A stretch of 64,000 bases of DNA from Sphingobacterium sp. SYP-B4668 (lineage in GTDB: Bacteria; Bacteroidota; Bacteroidia; Sphingobacteriales; Sphingobacteriaceae). A program made the translations under genes and the position numbers. Location of the stretch: assembly GCF_027627455.1 (NCBI RefSeq), contig NZ_CP115483.1:4774001-4838000 (forward strand), read 5' to 3'. This document shows positions 27,690 through 36,783 of this stretch, one piece after another; within the stretch, counting starts at the first letter, position 1, and each line of letters opens with the position of its first letter. The notes beneath the pieces are model-generated. The model was not told where the DNA came from. It saw nothing but the letters and a program-made list of their open reading frames with translations, and searched no databases.

Positions 27690-27714
27690 GCCTCAGTTCG
27701 TAAACTGAAGCTTT
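27690..27714 (-). terminator. Copy of the tRNA-fMet terminator (proximal unit)
   Basis: Same hairpin as at 27330-27354, with an eight-base T-run on the minus strand, located between the broken tRNA copy and the distal GIY-YIG gene. Confidence 0.7.
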
Positions 27715-27721
27715 GACTAAG

Positions 27722-27775
27722 TAGCGGGGACCAGACTCGAACTGATGTCCGCCAGCTGGCGGATATGAGCCCGAC
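27722..27775 (-). pseudogene. Broken tRNA-fMet fragment with 16-bp palindrome (proximal)
   Basis: Identical to the fragment at 27362-27415: tRNA-fMet 3' end, palindrome at 27748-27763 in place of the variable loop and 3' anticodon stem, then the anticodon remnant. It follows the proximal GIY-YIG stop by 8 bp. Confidence 0.88.
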
Positions 27776-27782
27776 CAACTGG

Positions 27783-28025
27783 CTATTGTATCAAACTCCG
27801 GATGAACATCCGCCCACGATAACTCTTCAATGATTTCTCTCGCTGAAGGGCCGAAGACTTGTCTTCGTACTCTTCTTGATATAACAAACGCCAAGGGCGA
27901 TAACGAACGGTCCAACCTTTCACCCCTAGCTCGTTGTGCGACAAGAGACGCCCCTCAAGATCGGAGGTCATACCTATATAGATCTTGTCATAGGCAGCCG
28001 AATAAAGCACATATACCGTGAACAT
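27783..28025 (-). CDS. Small GIY-YIG nuclease (proximal tandem copy)
   Basis: Same 80-residue protein as the distal copy, with Tyr5, Tyr16-Ile17-Gly18, Arg26 and Glu63 intact, so both copies look functional. It begins about 57 bp downstream of the intact tRNA-fMet gene and about 25 bp after its terminator on the same strand. The organisation tRNA - terminator - GIY-YIG then repeats downstream, but with broken tRNA. The absence of any base difference between the two genes indicates a recent duplication or gene conversion. Confidence 0.9.
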   Translation of the reverse strand: MFTVYVLYSAAYDKIYIGMTSDLEGRLLSHNELGVKGWTVRYRPWRLLYQEEYEDKSSALQREKSLKSYRGRMFIRSLIQ

Positions 28026-28040
28026 GATGGAAAAATTGGT

Positions 28041-28075
28041 TAAAAAAAAAGCTTCAGTTCGTAAACTGAAGCTTT
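28041..28075 (-). terminator. Intrinsic terminator of tRNA-fMet
   Basis: Perfect 12-bp arms aaagcttcagtt (28048-28059) and aactgaagcttt (28064-28075), loop cgta, with a T-run on the minus strand (A-run 28042-28050). It is the intact version of the hairpin repeated in the tandem units. Confidence 0.85.
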
Positions 28076-28082
28076 GAATAAG

Positions 28083-28154
<72 letters not shown>

Positions 28155-28202
28155 ATATGCGATAAATTTCTTTGGGTTAGCACTATTCGCTAACCCTTTT
28201 AG

Positions 28203-28274
<72 letters not shown>

Positions 28275-28337
28275 ATATATTTTTTATTTCAAAATTGGCT
28301 TTTTACTTAGCTAAAACCAATATAACTTCCTTCCTTA

Positions 28338-28368
28338 TTGGAGCACAAAGATATATTTTGTTTCTTTG
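28338..28368 (+). promoter_or_regulatory. Possible era promoter
   Basis: TTG (28338-28340), a 20-bp spacer and TTTCTTTG (28361-28368), one mismatch from TAnnTTTG, end 24 bp before the era ATG. It overlaps the candidate promoter of the divergent tRNA genes. Confidence 0.35.
28346..28353 (-). promoter_or_regulatory. Possible -7 box for the tRNA-fMet pair
   Basis: TATCTTTG on the minus strand fits the Bacteroidetes TAnnTTTG consensus and lies about 70 bp upstream of the first tRNA. No clear TTG is seen at the -33 position, so the call is weak. Confidence 0.28.
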
Positions 28369-28392
28369 TATTCCTAATTTAATTTAAAAAAA

Positions 28393-29271
28393 ATGTCGCA
28401 CAAAGCAGGTTTTGTAAGTATCATTGGTAAGCCAAACGCAGGTAAGTCCACGCTAATGAACGCTTTAGTAGGTGAAAAAATGTCAATCATTACACCGAAA
28501 GCTCAAACAACGAGACACCGAATCATTGGTATTGTTAACGATGAAGACCACCAAATTGTCTTTTCGGACACCCCGGGAGTCATAAAACCCAACTATTCAC
28601 TTCAAGAATCCATGATGAACTTCGTTCAAGGATCCTTGATCGATGCCGATATTATTCTTTTCGTTACAGACATCAATGAAAAATATGATGAAAATGATGT
28701 CATCGAAAAACTTAAAAAAACATCCTCTCCTGTAGCTGTATTAATTAACAAAATAGACAAATCAACCGAGGAAGATGTTAAAAATAAGATTGAGTTTTGG
28801 AAAGAGACACTTAATCCCGAAGCAATTTTTGCTATCTCAGCTTTACTCAATCACAATGTAATGGCCATCATGCAATATATTAAAGATAGGTTGCCAGAAC
28901 ATGCCCCTTACTATGAAAAAGACGAACTCACGGACAAGTCTATGCGATTCTTTGTTTCAGAAATGATTCGTGAAAAAATCTTTAAGCTATACGATAAAGA
29001 AATCCCATACAGTACAGAAGTAATTATCACTTCTTATAAAGAAGAGCCTAAGATCACCCGAATAGCTGCAGAAATAATTGTAGAACGTGATTCCCAAAAA
29101 AACATCCTTATAGGCACAGCAGGCTCCATGATCAAAAAAGTGGGAACCTATGCGCGAAAGGATATTGAAGAATTTATTGATGGAAAAGTTTTCTTGGAAA
29201 TATTTGTCAAAGTAATCCCCGATTGGAGAAGCAAGAAAAACTACTTGAAACGATTTGGATACGACGATTAG
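28393..29271 (+). CDS. era: GTPase Era
   Basis: A 292-residue GTPase of normal length. The P-loop GKPNAGKSTLMNALVG is at residues 12-27, with G3 DTPG, G4 NKID and G5 SAL. The C-terminal KH domain (about 205-290) has AEIIVERDSQKNILIGTAG. It binds 16S rRNA near its 3' end and checks 30S maturation at the membrane. It is the first plus-strand gene after the divergent tRNA-fMet pair. Confidence 0.97.
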   Translation: MSHKAGFVSIIGKPNAGKSTLMNALVGEKMSIITPKAQTTRHRIIGIVNDEDHQIVFSDTPGVIKPNYSLQESMMNFVQGSLIDADIILFVTDINEKYDENDVIEKLKKTSSPVAVLINKIDKSTEEDVKNKIEFWKETLNPEAIFAISALLNHNVMAIMQYIKDRLPEHAPYYEKDELTDKSMRFFVSEMIREKIFKLYDKEIPYSTEVIITSYKEEPKITRIAAEIIVERDSQKNILIGTAGSMIKKVGTYARKDIEEFIDGKVFLEIFVKVIPDWRSKKNYLKRFGYDD

Positions 29272-29346
29272 GGTTAGAGGAGAGGTTTTTGGCTATATAA
29301 AAATTTTTAGAAATACATCTCGATACCGCTATCGAAACACCTTATA

Positions 29347-31143
29347 TTAACTAAAATACTCACGAAGTGCTTTTACCTGTTTAAGGTTGAGCACTTTTTT
29401 TAGGTCTTCATCACTCGCCTCTTTGACTTTCTTCACCGATTTAAATGTCTGCAACAACTTATCTACAGATGTCTTTCCTATCCCCGGAATATTTTCCAAC
29501 TCGGACACGAATGTCTTTCTACTTCGCTGGTTACGGTGAAAGGTGATCCCAAAACGATGGGCTTCATCGCGCAAATGTTGGATAATCTTGAGGGTCTCTG
29601 ATTTTTTATCCAAATAAAGAGGGTACTGATCACCAGGGTAGTAGAGTTCCTCTAAGCGTTTGGCAATACCGATGACGGTTACATTTTTTTCGATGCCGAG
29701 CAATCGAAGACTCTTCAACGCAGCCCCCAATTGTCCCTTACCCCCATCTATAACAATCAGCTGAGGCAACGGTTGATCCTCGTCCAAAAGTCGCCTATAT
29801 CGCCTGAAAACAGCCTCCTCCATCGTCGCAAAATCGTTAGGCCCCACCACAGTCTTTACATTGAAGTGGCGATAATCCTTCTTGGAAGGCTTAGCATCTT
29901 TAAACACTACAATAGCAGATACGGGATAGTTACCCTGAATATTGGAGTTATCAAAACATTCAATATGCTGGGGAGGTACATTCATCCGTAAATCCTTCTG
30001 CATTTGGGACAATATACGTTCGGTCTTAAGGTCCGGATTCAGACGCTCATAGTGCAAGAGACGCTCTTTCTTGAAGTACGCCACATTCTTAAGGGACAAA
30101 TCCAATAGCTTGCGCTTCTCCCCTAATTTAGGGACTGTGAAGCGCATATTCTCATTCCCTTCTATATCCATATCGAATGGAACGATAAGCTCTTTGGAAG
30201 TACTGTTAAAGCGTCCTCTAATCTCAGGAATAGCCAAAGCAAGCAATTCGGCCTCTGTCTCGTCTAGCCTGCGCTTCATCTCCAATGTCTGGGTCTGGAT
30301 GATGACACCATTCATGACTTTCAAGAAATTAACAAAGGCATAATTATCATCTGAAGCGATGCTGAATACATCCACATTACTAATCGATGAACTGACGACT
30401 GTAGACTTACTTTGATAATAATCCAACTTATCCAACTTGGACTTAAGCGCATGTGCTACTTCAAAGTTCAATGCCTGGACTGCTCCACTGATTTGTTCCT
30501 TCAGTCGATTGGTTACCACAGCGATCTTACCATTCAAGATATCTTTGATATCGCTCAGATTCTGATCGTAATCTTCTTCTGACTGATAACCTTCACAAGG
30601 TCCCTTACAATTACCAATCTGATATTCTAGACACACTTTAAATTTACCTGTTCGGATATTCTCAGGTGTCAAAGACAGATTACATGTACGTAAGGGGAAG
30701 AGTTCACGGATAACATCCAAAACCGTATGCATCATCCCGACTGACGCATAGGGACCAAAATAGCGGGAACCGTCCTTAATATACTTTCGAGTCCAAAACA
30801 CACGTGGAAAGCGCTCATGCTTAATCACAATCCAAGGATAGGTCTTGTCATCTTTAAGCATGACATTATACTTGGGCTTGTGTTTTTTAATCAGGTTATT
30901 TTCCAGCAGCCAAGCATCGATTTCGGTGTCAACTATGGTGAATTGGATACGGTTGATCTTACGAACGAGCACCCTCGTCTTTCCGCTCAACTGATTATCG
31001 TTGACAAAATAGGACCCAACGCGATTGCGCAAATCTTTGGCCTTACCAATATAGATAAGCTCACCCTCCTTATCAAAATATTGATAGACTCCCGGCTTGT
31101 GCGGGATTCGTTTCAATTCCTGTTTATAATCAAAAGTATCCAT
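29347..31143 (-). CDS. uvrC: Excinuclease ABC subunit UvrC
   Basis: A 598-residue nucleotide-excision repair nuclease. N-terminal GIY-YIG domain (about 12-95, KPGVYQYFDKEGELIYIGKA), UVR region (about 200-240), RNase H-like C-terminal nuclease (about 380-540, HIECFDNSNIQGNYPVS and VIDGGKGQLGAAL), and a helix-hairpin-helix tail with IPGIGKTSVDKLL. It makes both incisions around a lesion with UvrB. The longest frame starts at TTG 31152; ATG at 31143 (MDTFDYKQEL) is the better start. Confidence 0.96.
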   Translation of the reverse strand: MDTFDYKQELKRIPHKPGVYQYFDKEGELIYIGKAKDLRNRVGSYFVNDNQLSGKTRVLVRKINRIQFTIVDTEIDAWLLENNLIKKHKPKYNVMLKDDKTYPWIVIKHERFPRVFWTRKYIKDGSRYFGPYASVGMMHTVLDVIRELFPLRTCNLSLTPENIRTGKFKVCLEYQIGNCKGPCEGYQSEEDYDQNLSDIKDILNGKIAVVTNRLKEQISGAVQALNFEVAHALKSKLDKLDYYQSKSTVVSSSISNVDVFSIASDDNYAFVNFLKVMNGVIIQTQTLEMKRRLDETEAELLALAIPEIRGRFNSTSKELIVPFDMDIEGNENMRFTVPKLGEKRKLLDLSLKNVAYFKKERLLHYERLNPDLKTERILSQMQKDLRMNVPPQHIECFDNSNIQGNYPVSAIVVFKDAKPSKKDYRHFNVKTVVGPNDFATMEEAVFRRYRRLLDEDQPLPQLIVIDGGKGQLGAALKSLRLLGIEKNVTVIGIAKRLEELYYPGDQYPLYLDKKSETLKIIQHLRDEAHRFGITFHRNQRSRKTFVSELENIPGIGKTSVDKLLQTFKSVKKVKEASDEDLKKVLNLKQVKALREYFS

Positions 31144-31155
31144 TGAAAACAACTG

Positions 31156-31195
31156 TGCCAGTCATTAAATTGCTAAATGAATTTAATGACTGGCA
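31156..31195. repeat. 15-bp hairpin between ponA-like gene and uvrC
   Basis: The arms tgccagtcattaaat (31156-31170) and atttaatgactggca (31181-31195) are perfect complements with a 10-nt loop. No T-run follows on the minus strand, so it may stabilise the upstream transcript or act as a weak attenuator. Confidence 0.5.
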
Positions 31196-31214
31196 TCTTG
31201 CATATTCTTTTATT

Positions 31215-33458
31215 CTAAAACCCTAATCTATCATCATCCAAATTCTCGTCCGTTGCCGGCCCAGTCCCATTGAATGGTGCATATTTACTACAATCAATTT
31301 CTTTGGTCAATCCTCCAGATGGCAATGGAAAATCTTCCTTGGTATAATTCAGCTGGCTATCGCCATAAATTTTTTGCATATAATAAGCAAATACAGGCAT
31401 AGCAGCACGAGCCCCTTGACCTTCATTGGTACTGTAAAAGCTAATGCCTCGATCCTCTGCACCTGTCCATACACCTGTTACCAATTGCGGAGTCACACCG
31501 ATAAACCACGCATCAGAGTTATCATTTGTCGTACCAGTCTTTCCTCCTATCGGATAGTTCAATTTATAAAACCATTTGATACGCGTAGCCGTACCCCCAT
31601 CTACCACCCCTTTCAACATATTCACCATGATATAGGCCGTTTCACTGTTTAGCGCTTTAACAACCTTTGGTGCTCTTTCATAGATAGTTGTGCCATTCTT
31701 ATCCTCTATCCGCATAATCATTGTAGGCTCTACCCAAGTCCCGCTGTTCACGAAAGCTGAATAAGCTCCAACCATATCAAATACCGAAGCATCATACGCC
31801 CCTAATGAAATGGATGGGTAGGCTGGGATATTGGTCGTGACGCCCATTTTTTTTGTCAAATTGGCTACAGATGTAGCTCCGACTTCATTTATCAAATAGG
31901 CTGTAGCATAATTTTGTGAGTAAGCCAATGCCTTTTTCAACGTAATAGGATCTCCTCCTTGCACGGTCCCTCTAGGTGTCCAATTACCATAGGTCTGTTG
32001 ATGATTGGGCACGGTATAACAAGGAGAATACCCGTTATCGATGGCCACAGCATAGGTAAATGGCTTGGCAGTAGACCCCACCTGACGTGTCCCGAGCTTA
32101 ACCTGATCATACTTAAAGTGCTCAAAATCTATCCCTCCTACCCAAGCTTTAATATGTCCTGTCTGTGGCTCCATGGACATCATCGCATTGCGTAAGAAGA
32201 GCTTGTTGTATTTAATAGAATCCATCGGGGTCATCACGGTATCTACACTACCTTTCCAGGTAAATACATTCATCGGAACTTTGGTATTAAAAGCTTTTTT
32301 GATATCGTCTTCGGAGGCCCCTTGCTCTTTCATCACCCTGTAACGATCTGAGCGCTTCATTCCTGACACCAATAATTGTGCATTCTTACCCGAGAACGGC
32401 GTGCGCCCCTTCCATTGTCGATCAAAACTGGTCTGCAATTCGCGCATGGCTTTCTTTTGTGCATCCTCGGCATACTGTTGCATCGTATAGTTGAGGGTCG
32501 AATAAATTTTTAGACCATCACGATCCAAATCATATGGTGTACCATCGGCTTTGGTGATGGACAATCTGGCAAACTCCTTTTTTATCTCCTCTTTGAGCAC
32601 AGCTCTAAAGTAAGGAGCCAATCCTTCACCATAATTAGAGATTCTTAATTTCAACCCCAATGGCTTAGCGGCGCTTTCGGCTTCCTCTGCTTGGGTGATG
32701 AAATTTTCGTTGTACATATTATCCAAGACCGTATTTCGCCTAGAGATGGCACGCTCTGGATATCGAATAGGCGAATATGCTCCTGGCCCTTTCAGCATGC
32801 CCACCAACAAGGCTGCCTGCTCAGCAGTCAACTTATCAGGAGTAGTATTGAAATAAGTCCGAGCCGCTGATTTGATACCAAAGGTATTGTAGGCACCAAA
32901 GTCTACGGTATTGAAATACATCGTGATGATTTCTTCTTTGGTATAATTTCGTTCGAGACGAACCGCCGTGACCCATTCTTGAAACTTTTGGAAGATTCGC
33001 TTAGAGAAGCTTTTAGCTCGTCCATCAGAGAATAGGTTCAATGCCAATTGTTGTGTAATGGTACTTCCGCCCTGCTTATTGCCCGTCATGGTGTGAAAAA
33101 TCACGGTCATAGTACGCCAATAGTCAATACCCGAGTGTTTATAGAATCGCTTGTCTTCGGTAGATACCAAAGCCTGTACTAAATAGGGGGACAATTCACT
33201 ATACTTGACATTTGAACGATTTTGCACATAATATGTACCTAACACCTTGTTGTCCTCAGTCAATACTTCCGAAGCGAGGTTGCTCTTAGGATTTTCGAGG
33301 TCTTGAAACGACGGCAGCTTTCCGAACACCCCAAGCCTCACACTTAAGATAAACAAAAAACCGAACAGTACACACGCGATAATGATTTTCCAAAAATTGA
33401 CCGTATACCGTTTAATATCCTCCTCTGTCAGTTTACTTTGTTTTGATACTCTCTTCAT
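31215..33458 (-). CDS. Class A penicillin-binding protein (PBP1A)
   Basis: A 747-residue bifunctional peptidoglycan synthase. Membrane anchor at about residues 27-45, then a GT51 glycosyltransferase domain (about 75-250) with the catalytic-Glu motif STEDKRFYKHSGID and GGSTITQQLALNLF. The transpeptidase domain (about 430-690) has SxxK as STAKPF, SxN as SQNYAT and KTGTT. It polymerises and cross-links cell-wall glycan. It is 23 bp after the PorW/SprE-like gene on the same strand. Confidence 0.95.
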   Translation of the reverse strand: MKRVSKQSKLTEEDIKRYTVNFWKIIIACVLFGFLFILSVRLGVFGKLPSFQDLENPKSNLASEVLTEDNKVLGTYYVQNRSNVKYSELSPYLVQALVSTEDKRFYKHSGIDYWRTMTVIFHTMTGNKQGGSTITQQLALNLFSDGRAKSFSKRIFQKFQEWVTAVRLERNYTKEEIITMYFNTVDFGAYNTFGIKSAARTYFNTTPDKLTAEQAALLVGMLKGPGAYSPIRYPERAISRRNTVLDNMYNENFITQAEEAESAAKPLGLKLRISNYGEGLAPYFRAVLKEEIKKEFARLSITKADGTPYDLDRDGLKIYSTLNYTMQQYAEDAQKKAMRELQTSFDRQWKGRTPFSGKNAQLLVSGMKRSDRYRVMKEQGASEDDIKKAFNTKVPMNVFTWKGSVDTVMTPMDSIKYNKLFLRNAMMSMEPQTGHIKAWVGGIDFEHFKYDQVKLGTRQVGSTAKPFTYAVAIDNGYSPCYTVPNHQQTYGNWTPRGTVQGGDPITLKKALAYSQNYATAYLINEVGATSVANLTKKMGVTTNIPAYPSISLGAYDASVFDMVGAYSAFVNSGTWVEPTMIMRIEDKNGTTIYERAPKVVKALNSETAYIMVNMLKGVVDGGTATRIKWFYKLNYPIGGKTGTTNDNSDAWFIGVTPQLVTGVWTGAEDRGISFYSTNEGQGARAAMPVFAYYMQKIYGDSQLNYTKEDFPLPSGGLTKEIDCSKYAPFNGTGPATDENLDDDRLGF

Positions 33459-33481
33459 TTTAATATTTCAATAGTTGACAC

Positions 33482-36400
33482 CTATTGCTCAGAATAAACC
33501 TTTTGATAATTTTTAATCTGAATACCATCAGTTAACGTGCCAATTGTCTCTTTTGTCGCTACAAAAGTATTATAAATTTCGGCAGGTACCTTCATAATAT
33601 CGCTCATCAACGGTGAAATTCTAGCTTCGTAGGTCTTAACTTCTTCATATGTATGGAATGGACCCACAAAAATCAGTTGGTTTTCACCGTTTATATTTCT
33701 AAGGATGTGTTCTATTTTTGCCTGTGCATATCGAGTTCTGTTGAACTGACCTATTCCGTATCGGGTAGGCGCAAGGTTAACAGAAGGACTTTCAACATTG
33801 ATCACATAGAAATAAACACCTTTATCTGGAAGCAGTTCCTTGTCACGATAATCGTTGGGTCCCAAGTCTATCTTTGCTTGACCCGGTGTAATATTCAATC
33901 CTTTAAGCTCCACATTGGCATTCACGTTGCCGTTTACACCTATGTTGGATTTGGCATCACCTTGTGTCAACTCGCCAGCCTGTAGCTTCTCAATCTCCTT
34001 CACCTTCTCTTCGACTTTAGCAACAACCTCCTCCTTTTTTACCGGCTCTTCCTTTTTTATAGGTTCCACTTTCTCTACAACTTTCTTCTCTTCCACTTTC
34101 GCAACGACCTTTTCTTTAGGCTTCTCCTTTTCTGGTATCTTCTTGGTAGGCAGAGCAATTCCAGTCCGATAATCTCCATTAATGGACAATGCTGGCCACT
34201 CAGTCATCGAAGGTTCATCAACAAAGGCAATCCGATCACTTTTAATATCCTGTAACGCATTTACACGGGTATCAAACATAGTTGGATTGTTTTGGACAAA
34301 GAGTAGATTCTCTTTAGCAAGTGGTGTAACGAGACTATCTTTAGGAAAATCCAACACGATTTTATCTAAAGATTTCACAAAATCATCCACCCGCCCCACG
34401 CGGCCTACCGCAAGGGATTGGAGGTATCTCAACTGCGCGACGATACTTTGTTTATCCTCTGTATGTTGGAGTTCTTCATCCACCTGTTGAATCACGGCAA
34501 CATGGTCACCGTTGGCGTACAATTCGAAAATCCTTGCATACGCCTTGTCCAGTGTTTCCTTATCACGTTTCACTTTGTCCAAATAATAAGGGTCCTGAGC
34601 GACGTGTGCATGTATGGTATTTGGAAACATTTGTATCAATTTTTCCTTATATGCCAATGATTTGGACTTATCAATACCATCGTACATCCGATACAGCGAA
34701 AAATAAACTTCTGCAGCTGCAGCTGAACTTGGGTATCGGGCTAGAAAATTTTCATAAGCTATAATCGCCTCCGTTGGATCTTGGGTATAATCCCTGTAGA
34801 TATTTCCTATTTTAATCAAGTCGTCATGAACAATCTGGTGGATGGAATCGTAAGCGATTTGATTTTGGGGGATTGCTATCTCATATCTTTCTTTTGCCTG
34901 AGCTAGCCACGCCTCTTGATCAAACTCTTCAATCTTCTTATCTTTTTTATCTTTCGCGATAGAGGAATCTTGCGCTATCTGCTCCGTATTGGCGGCTACT
35001 TCCAAGGCAGATGATTGACTATAACGCCAATTGTCGTTCAATTGCCGATTACCCCACCTTCTTTTGAATTCGGCATTCCCCAACAATATGGCATCCTGAT
35101 TATTGAAATAGAATTTATTATCAGCGTAGCTGGCATTATTGACCTGAAAATCATTCAGATTGGTCCTTCTGTAAGCGTTATCAACCACCTTCTTTCCTTT
35201 TTTCTCCTGCTTCTTTTGTTGCTCGATCTCCAACAATTTCGCCTGAAGACTTTTATCCCCATATTCATGGAGTTTGAGCTCCAGGTCAGATGCATTTAAT
35301 GCAGCCAGCCCTAAGATAGTATCCTGCCAAGCAACTTCCTCAAATACCTGCGTAAGATCCTTCATATAGATTAGCTTCCGCCTCAAGTGATCGACATTCG
35401 TATAGTCGGCAGGCAAAACAGTAGCGACACTATCATAATAATTTTGGGCCATTCGATATTCTTTATTATGAAAATAATGATCGGCCATGGTCAAATAGGT
35501 CTCTGTAGTCTGATATTGACTCGGTGTCAACTGTTGTAATGATTTCCGATAATAGGCAAGAGCCTCGTCAATCTTACCTTCGGCATAATAGATATTCCCA
35601 ATTTCATAGTATATCTGATCCTTATAATCGACATTCTTACCGTCTTTCAACATTTTTTTCAACGGTTTGATTCGAGCATCTATCCCCGTTCCTTTCTCTC
35701 CTTGTAAAAAAGCTGCCTGCAAATCTGCCTCAAAGGCCATGTCATAAGAAACGTTACTTTTTGCAATCTTTGAAAAATACTTATAGGATTTCTCCTTTTC
35801 TCCACTTTCCTTATACAACTGCGCCAGTAAGAACGTCCACCTCAATCTATCGACTCTACTTTTCGTTGATTCTGAAGACAACTCTAAATAAGGAATCGCT
35901 TCTAGGGCCTTACCATTGCGGACAAGAAAATTGGCCTTTGCGGCATTGACCAGTGCTCGGTTGGCCTCACTATCGTCCAAGAACATAAAGGCTGAATCTA
36001 CGGCAGCAGATGCTTGCGGAAGTCGGCCTATCTGCAAAAGAGCTCTCGACTTCCATGCATAAGCTACGGGCTTATATTCGGGCTGAGTCTCCGAACTTTT
36101 CTTTAAATATTCGAAATATTCAGCAGCGGTGTAATATGATCCTTTGAAATAATTGGCTTTACCAACGATGAGATATGCCTCGTTAATATATTTACTTTCC
36201 TGCTTATTGTTGATAATCTTATACGCTTTTTGAACAAGAGAATCCATCAATTGGTGTGGATCGCCCTGTGCAGTAGGCTCATCAAATACCGTAAGCTGAA
36301 CTTGATAGTTTTCCTTCTTCAGTTTGGCAATAGCTCGCTGCTCATCCTCCATCATACGCTTGGAATTATAGAGAATGTTGTATTTGGCGGTGAAGTTCTC

Positions 36401-36556
36401 CAACTTGTTATAAGTCAACTCTTGGCCGTCTTTATCCTTTTGGGTTTTCTTCTGTTTCATTGACTTACAGCCATACAACATGCCACTGCAAATAAATACA
36501 GTAAGAACAACACGAACATAAGATTTCAATTCGAAGCTTTTATTATTGATAATCAT
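33482..36556 (-). CDS. PorW/SprE-like TPR lipoprotein
   Basis: A 1024-residue outer-membrane lipoprotein (lipobox MLYGC at about residue 30) with many degenerate TPR repeats through about residue 780. Examples are INEAYLIVGKANYFKG and GNIYYAEGKIDEALAYYRKS. A Lys/Glu/Val-rich linker (about 800-870) and a C-terminal domain of about 110 residues follow. Architecture and length fit the PorW/SprE family, needed for type IX secretion and gliding in Bacteroidetes. gldJ and gldB lie within 15 kb. It probably forms a short operon with the PBP gene and uvrC. Confidence 0.75.
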   Translation of the reverse strand: MIINNKSFELKSYVRVVLTVFICSGMLYGCKSMKQKKTQKDKDGQELTYNKLENFTAKYNILYNSKRMMEDEQRAIAKLKKENYQVQLTVFDEPTAQGDPHQLMDSLVQKAYKIINNKQESKYINEAYLIVGKANYFKGSYYTAAEYFEYLKKSSETQPEYKPVAYAWKSRALLQIGRLPQASAAVDSAFMFLDDSEANRALVNAAKANFLVRNGKALEAIPYLELSSESTKSRVDRLRWTFLLAQLYKESGEKEKSYKYFSKIAKSNVSYDMAFEADLQAAFLQGEKGTGIDARIKPLKKMLKDGKNVDYKDQIYYEIGNIYYAEGKIDEALAYYRKSLQQLTPSQYQTTETYLTMADHYFHNKEYRMAQNYYDSVATVLPADYTNVDHLRRKLIYMKDLTQVFEEVAWQDTILGLAALNASDLELKLHEYGDKSLQAKLLEIEQQKKQEKKGKKVVDNAYRRTNLNDFQVNNASYADNKFYFNNQDAILLGNAEFKRRWGNRQLNDNWRYSQSSALEVAANTEQIAQDSSIAKDKKDKKIEEFDQEAWLAQAKERYEIAIPQNQIAYDSIHQIVHDDLIKIGNIYRDYTQDPTEAIIAYENFLARYPSSAAAAEVYFSLYRMYDGIDKSKSLAYKEKLIQMFPNTIHAHVAQDPYYLDKVKRDKETLDKAYARIFELYANGDHVAVIQQVDEELQHTEDKQSIVAQLRYLQSLAVGRVGRVDDFVKSLDKIVLDFPKDSLVTPLAKENLLFVQNNPTMFDTRVNALQDIKSDRIAFVDEPSMTEWPALSINGDYRTGIALPTKKIPEKEKPKEKVVAKVEEKKVVEKVEPIKKEEPVKKEEVVAKVEEKVKEIEKLQAGELTQGDAKSNIGVNGNVNANVELKGLNITPGQAKIDLGPNDYRDKELLPDKGVYFYVINVESPSVNLAPTRYGIGQFNRTRYAQAKIEHILRNINGENQLIFVGPFHTYEEVKTYEARISPLMSDIMKVPAEIYNTFVATKETIGTLTDGIQIKNYQKVYSEQ

Positions 36557-36742
36557 CTAGCTAACTAAAAATTTTGGTGATTAAATTTATAGAAAACACA
36601 TTGCTGCTATATTTAGCAAAAATATCATTATTTCCCCACTTTAAGTCTTTTACTTTTTCATAAATCTAAAAATTAAATATTTAAGTAGAAAGAACACGAC
36701 ATTTCTTGGCTCCGCCCAGTCCAAACGCGTAGGAGTTTGATT

Positions 36743-36771
36743 TTGTGATTCTAATAAAAGTCTTACCTTTA
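36743..36771 (+). promoter_or_regulatory. Possible MFS-gene promoter
   Basis: TTG (36743-36745), an 18-bp spacer and TACCTTTA, one mismatch from TAnnTTTG, end about 13 bp before ATG 36784. This argues against the GTG at 36745 as start because it would lie in the -33 box. Confidence 0.35.
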
Positions 36772-36783
36772 TTTAATCAACAT

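Larger units (their letters stand above)
27302..28025 (-). repeat. Tandem 360-bp repeat: GIY-YIG gene plus tRNA-fMet fragment
   Basis: Two head-to-tail copies have a period of 360 bp. The stretch 27361-27660 matches 27721-28020 base for base by eye. Read on the minus strand, each unit is the 80-codon GIY-YIG gene, a tRNA-fMet anticodon-arm piece, a 16-bp palindrome, the tRNA-fMet T-arm/acceptor 3' end, the tRNA terminator and about 25 bp of leader to the next GIY-YIG ATG. Differences appear only in the leader and terminator (A-run length, aaaaatcgg versus aaaaattgg, gcctc versus gcttc). Confidence 0.92.

Noticed and set aside
27362-27775. Possible extra functional tRNA genes
   Set aside because: The fragments lack the 5' acceptor strand and D-arm, and a palindrome replaces the variable loop; they cannot form a cloverleaf.
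27319-27915. Longer reverse frames (27319-27555 and 27628-27915) across the GIY-YIG units
   Set aside because: They run in a different phase from the GIY-YIG genes and cross the broken tRNA and terminator; repeated only because the DNA is repeated.
27302-28025. CRISPR-like array
   Set aside because: The repeated unit is 360 bp with a gene inside, occurs twice and has no short repeat-spacer pattern. No CRISPR array is seen elsewhere in the window.
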